NCBI GenBank assembly: GCA_934129745.1
Contig: CAKOWZ010000024.1
Location: 1 to 22,660, forward strand
Source: an uncultured Clostridia bacterium
GTDB taxonomy: Bacteria > Bacillota > Clostridia > TANB77 > CAG-508
Length of the DNA stretch: 22,660 nucleotides
Direction of reading: 5' to 3'
Shown one piece after another: positions 21,381 through 22,660 of the stretch. Within the stretch, counting starts at the first letter, position 1. Each line of letters begins with the position of its first letter. The position numbers and the translations under genes were made by a program. The notes below the pieces were generated by a model. That model saw only the letters and a program-made list of their open reading frames with translations. It did no database searches and was not told where the DNA came from.

Positions 21381-21509
21381 CTAAAAATTTAATTTTTTCT
21401 TATGTAATAAATAAAATGTATTATGTAGTTCTTCATCAGCACCCCAAATCACTAAAAACCTTATTTTTTTAGACTTTCCTCAAATTGCAATTTTTTTAAT
21501 CATCTTCAT
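21381..21509 (-). pseudogene. Broken small ORF with an in-frame TGA
   Basis: An AGGATGG site precedes ATG at 21509. The frame reads MKMIKKIAI, a TGA at codon 10, then GKSKKIRFLVIWGADEELHN and on to a TAG at 21381-21383 (43 codons in all). The region after the TGA looks protein-like. TGA acts as a normal stop elsewhere in the window, so this is more likely a decayed gene 5' end than recoding. Family unknown. Confidence 0.35.
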
Positions 21510-21556
21510 TTCAAACACCATCCTTTAGTTTAAATTTTAGGACGATTTTTTTGCAT

Positions 21557-21582
21557 AAAAAAAAAGAAACCTCTTGCGAGGG
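21557..21582 (-). terminator. Terminator of the 21612 gene
   Basis: CCTC-GCAA-GAGG on the minus strand (21570-21581), a GNRA-type tetraloop on a short stem, is followed by TTTCTTTTTTTTT. Outer AGAAA/TTTCT pairing may extend it. It lies 30 bases after the stop. Confidence 0.75.
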
Positions 21583-21611
21583 AAAGAAAATAATTTCTTT
21601 TTAAGCAGGTA

Positions 21612-22454
21612 TTAACCTACATTGACAGTCAGTACTGCAGGATTGACAATGCCATCTCCTTCATAGCCATAATCCTTGTTGTGCCATTTGCGGAGTTCCT
21701 CCCCGTACTTCCAGCACTGGGCCAGAGCGTTGACTGCACATCCGTACATGAACCCGGTAATACCTTCAATGTCGCAGTCATGAGAGGCTTTTTCAGCGAT
21801 TTCGACGACAGTTTTGCCTTCAGCAATGAGTTTCTGCATATACTTCGCCCAGCGACGAGCATATTTCACGACACCATTGCCATAAGGATCTTTGGAGTTG
21901 ACTTCCACCATCTGATTCCAAGACTTTTGGCCTTCTTCATCCTTGAATTCCATCTCGACCGTTTCGTCGATGTGAAGCACCTCAGCCTCAACAGCCTTTC
22001 TGCGAGCTTCTTCAGCTTTCTGCTGAGCAAGATATTCCTGACCTTCAGGAGTCTTGAGCCAAGCTTCTCTCTCACGACGGTGCTTTTCTTCATTTGCTTC
22101 CATACCGGCATTCCACTCCTTATAGATTCCGTCTGCATCGGCGTTTTCTTTGGTTACGATAAGAGTTACGCCATTGATCTCGAATTTGATACCAGTAAAG
22201 GTAGCATTCTCGTCGCAGTCGTATGCCCTCAGTACCTCAGTACCGAAATTGGAATCATCGTTGAAGCAGCCAGCAACAGCTTCTGCAAAGGTATTGATGT
22301 AGCAACCAACAACGGGTTCAACCGTTACGATGCCGTCCTCAAAGCCCTCAACCCAAAGGGTGTGAATCGAATCGTTGCCTATCGTCCGGAAAATGCGGGA
22401 GGTATTGTCATGCTCCCAGATGCCCTCGAAATAAACGCGTGTAGTCTTTGCCAT
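21612..22454 (-). CDS. Unrecognised 280-residue protein of foreign base composition
   Basis: A 280-residue soluble protein. Residues 1-105 look like a beta-rich domain (MAKTTRVYFEGIWEHDNTSRIFR start, with GCYINTFAEAVAGCF near 50-64). Residues about 115-160 form a highly charged helix (KHRREREAWLKTPEGQEYLAQQKAEEARRKAVE). The C-terminal part is helical with repeated aromatic and Cys residues (ITGFMYGCAVNALAQCWKYG near 233-252). No membrane segment or known catalytic motif is seen. The start at 22454 follows AAGGAGG; the promoter is at 22528-22556 and the terminator at 21557-21582. The gene is near 50% G+C (31 of 60 bases in 21661-21720), while 20701-20760 has 7 of 60, strong evidence of acquisition from another genome. 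It could be a phage, plasmid or defence-island gene; I do not recognise it. Confidence 0.88.
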   Translation of the reverse strand: MAKTTRVYFEGIWEHDNTSRIFRTIGNDSIHTLWVEGFEDGIVTVEPVVGCYINTFAEAVAGCFNDDSNFGTEVLRAYDCDENATFTGIKFEINGVTLIVTKENADADGIYKEWNAGMEANEEKHRREREAWLKTPEGQEYLAQQKAEEARRKAVEAEVLHIDETVEMEFKDEEGQKSWNQMVEVNSKDPYGNGVVKYARRWAKYMQKLIAEGKTVVEIAEKASHDCDIEGITGFMYGCAVNALAQCWKYGEELRKWHNKDYGYEGDGIVNPAVLTVNVG

Positions 22455-22527
22455 AGTAGTATCCTCCTTAAATTTATTTTTGATTAATATGGCGTACTAA
22501 CTTATAGAAAAGTCATCTACAATATAT

Positions 22528-22556
22528 ATTATACCACTATTTTACATAAAATGCAA
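22528..22556 (-). promoter_or_regulatory. Promoter of the 21612 gene
   Basis: Minus-strand -35 TTGCAT at 22551-22556, a 17-base spacer, and extended -10 TGGTATAAT (hexamer 22528-22533). The first 16 bases, TTGCATTTTATGTAAA, equal those of the SleB operon promoter. Confidence 0.85.
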
Positions 22557-22605
22557 ATTTCTATTGTGTTGTTGTTAATCTTGTTTGTGTAAAGTTTAAA
22601 AATAC

Positions 22606-22642
22606 ACCTTCTTATGATATTATATAAATGTCATAAGGAGGT
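22606..22642 (+). promoter_or_regulatory. Inverted repeat containing the -10 and ribosome-binding site of the next gene
   Basis: ACCTTCTTATGA (22606-22617) and TCATAAGGAGGT (22631-22642) pair over 12 positions with one G-U. The second arm contains the AAGGAGG Shine-Dalgarno sequence of the 22650 gene, and the 13-base loop contains TATTAT (22618-22623), a possible -10. It could be an operator or an mRNA hairpin hiding the ribosome-binding site. Confidence 0.6.
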
Positions 22643-22649
22643 TTTTTAT

Positions 22650-22660
22650 ATGGCAAAAAG
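22650..22660 (+). CDS. First codons of a plus-strand gene cut by the window edge
   Basis: ATG at 22650, then Ala and Lys codons, preceded by AAGGAGG with 8-base spacing. Only three codons are visible, so no product can be given. It is divergent from the foreign-composition gene at 21612-22454. Confidence 0.6.

Noticed and set aside
21381..21509. TGA recoding (selenocysteine or alternative code)
   Set aside because: TGA ends several normal genes here, including 6536 and the CCA gene at 15414, and no selenocysteine insertion element is apparent after the codon.
21681..22487. A 268-codon plus-strand open frame opposite the foreign-composition gene
   Set aside because: It begins without a ribosome-binding site and ends inside the opposite gene's leader. 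The minus frame has promoter, ribosome-binding site and terminator. The long antisense frame is a by-product of the higher G+C and codon bias.

Overview
This window looks like the chromosome of a spore-forming, low-G+C Bacillota, most likely a Clostridia. Most spacers and many genes are extremely A/T rich. Ribosome-binding sites are strong AGGAGG types. Recognisable genes include spoVG, SleB/CwlJ-like cell-wall hydrolases and a family 4 uracil-DNA glycosylase. Nearly every gene lies on the minus strand, so the operons read from high to low coordinates. Base composition is patchy: the ABC exporter, CCA enzyme and Nudix genes are very A/T rich, the tellurium-type cluster and hydrolase genes are intermediate, and one gene at the right end is near 50% G+C.

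Layout, left to right. 1-3732: a cut-off ORF and two ABC exporter half-transporters that appear to form a heterodimer with one degenerate ATP site. 3799-4069: a 5S-rRNA-like short transcription unit with its own promoter and terminator, divergent from a small plus-strand gene (4124-4381). 4441-4496: a palindromic dispersed repeat; a second copy lies at 15384-15450. 4509-5615: spoVG and a frameshifted uracil-DNA glycosylase gene. 5807-7165: two tandem membrane-anchored SleB-type hydrolases, divergent from a small four-helix membrane protein (7361-7774). 7831-8658: two small membrane proteins (DUF2752 and DUF4234 types).

8867-13852 is the most coherent system: a terD-terD-telA-P-type calcium ATPase operon with one strong promoter, an unusual leader of four consecutive short inverted repeats, and a terminator after the ATPase. 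The next gene upstream (14143-15276) is an unrecognised soluble protein. It has its own promoter but shares a 14-base upstream box with the ter promoter, so it may belong to the same stress response. 15414-18601 holds the CCA-adding enzyme (its C-terminus encoded by the palindromic repeat), a Nudix hydrolase, a frameshifted methyltransferase and an NadR-like adenylyltransferase; the last three may form a small nucleotide or NAD metabolism group.

18900-21600 is a gene graveyard: a decayed zinc-ribbon protein, an IS481-like transposase remnant, a truncated and frameshifted Fic protein and a broken small ORF. These surround one intact unknown gene (20063-20557) with a clear promoter and terminator. 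The right end carries a compositionally foreign 280-residue unknown protein and the first codons of a plus-strand gene whose ribosome-binding site lies in an inverted repeat.

All family assignments come from reading motifs by eye; no database search was run.
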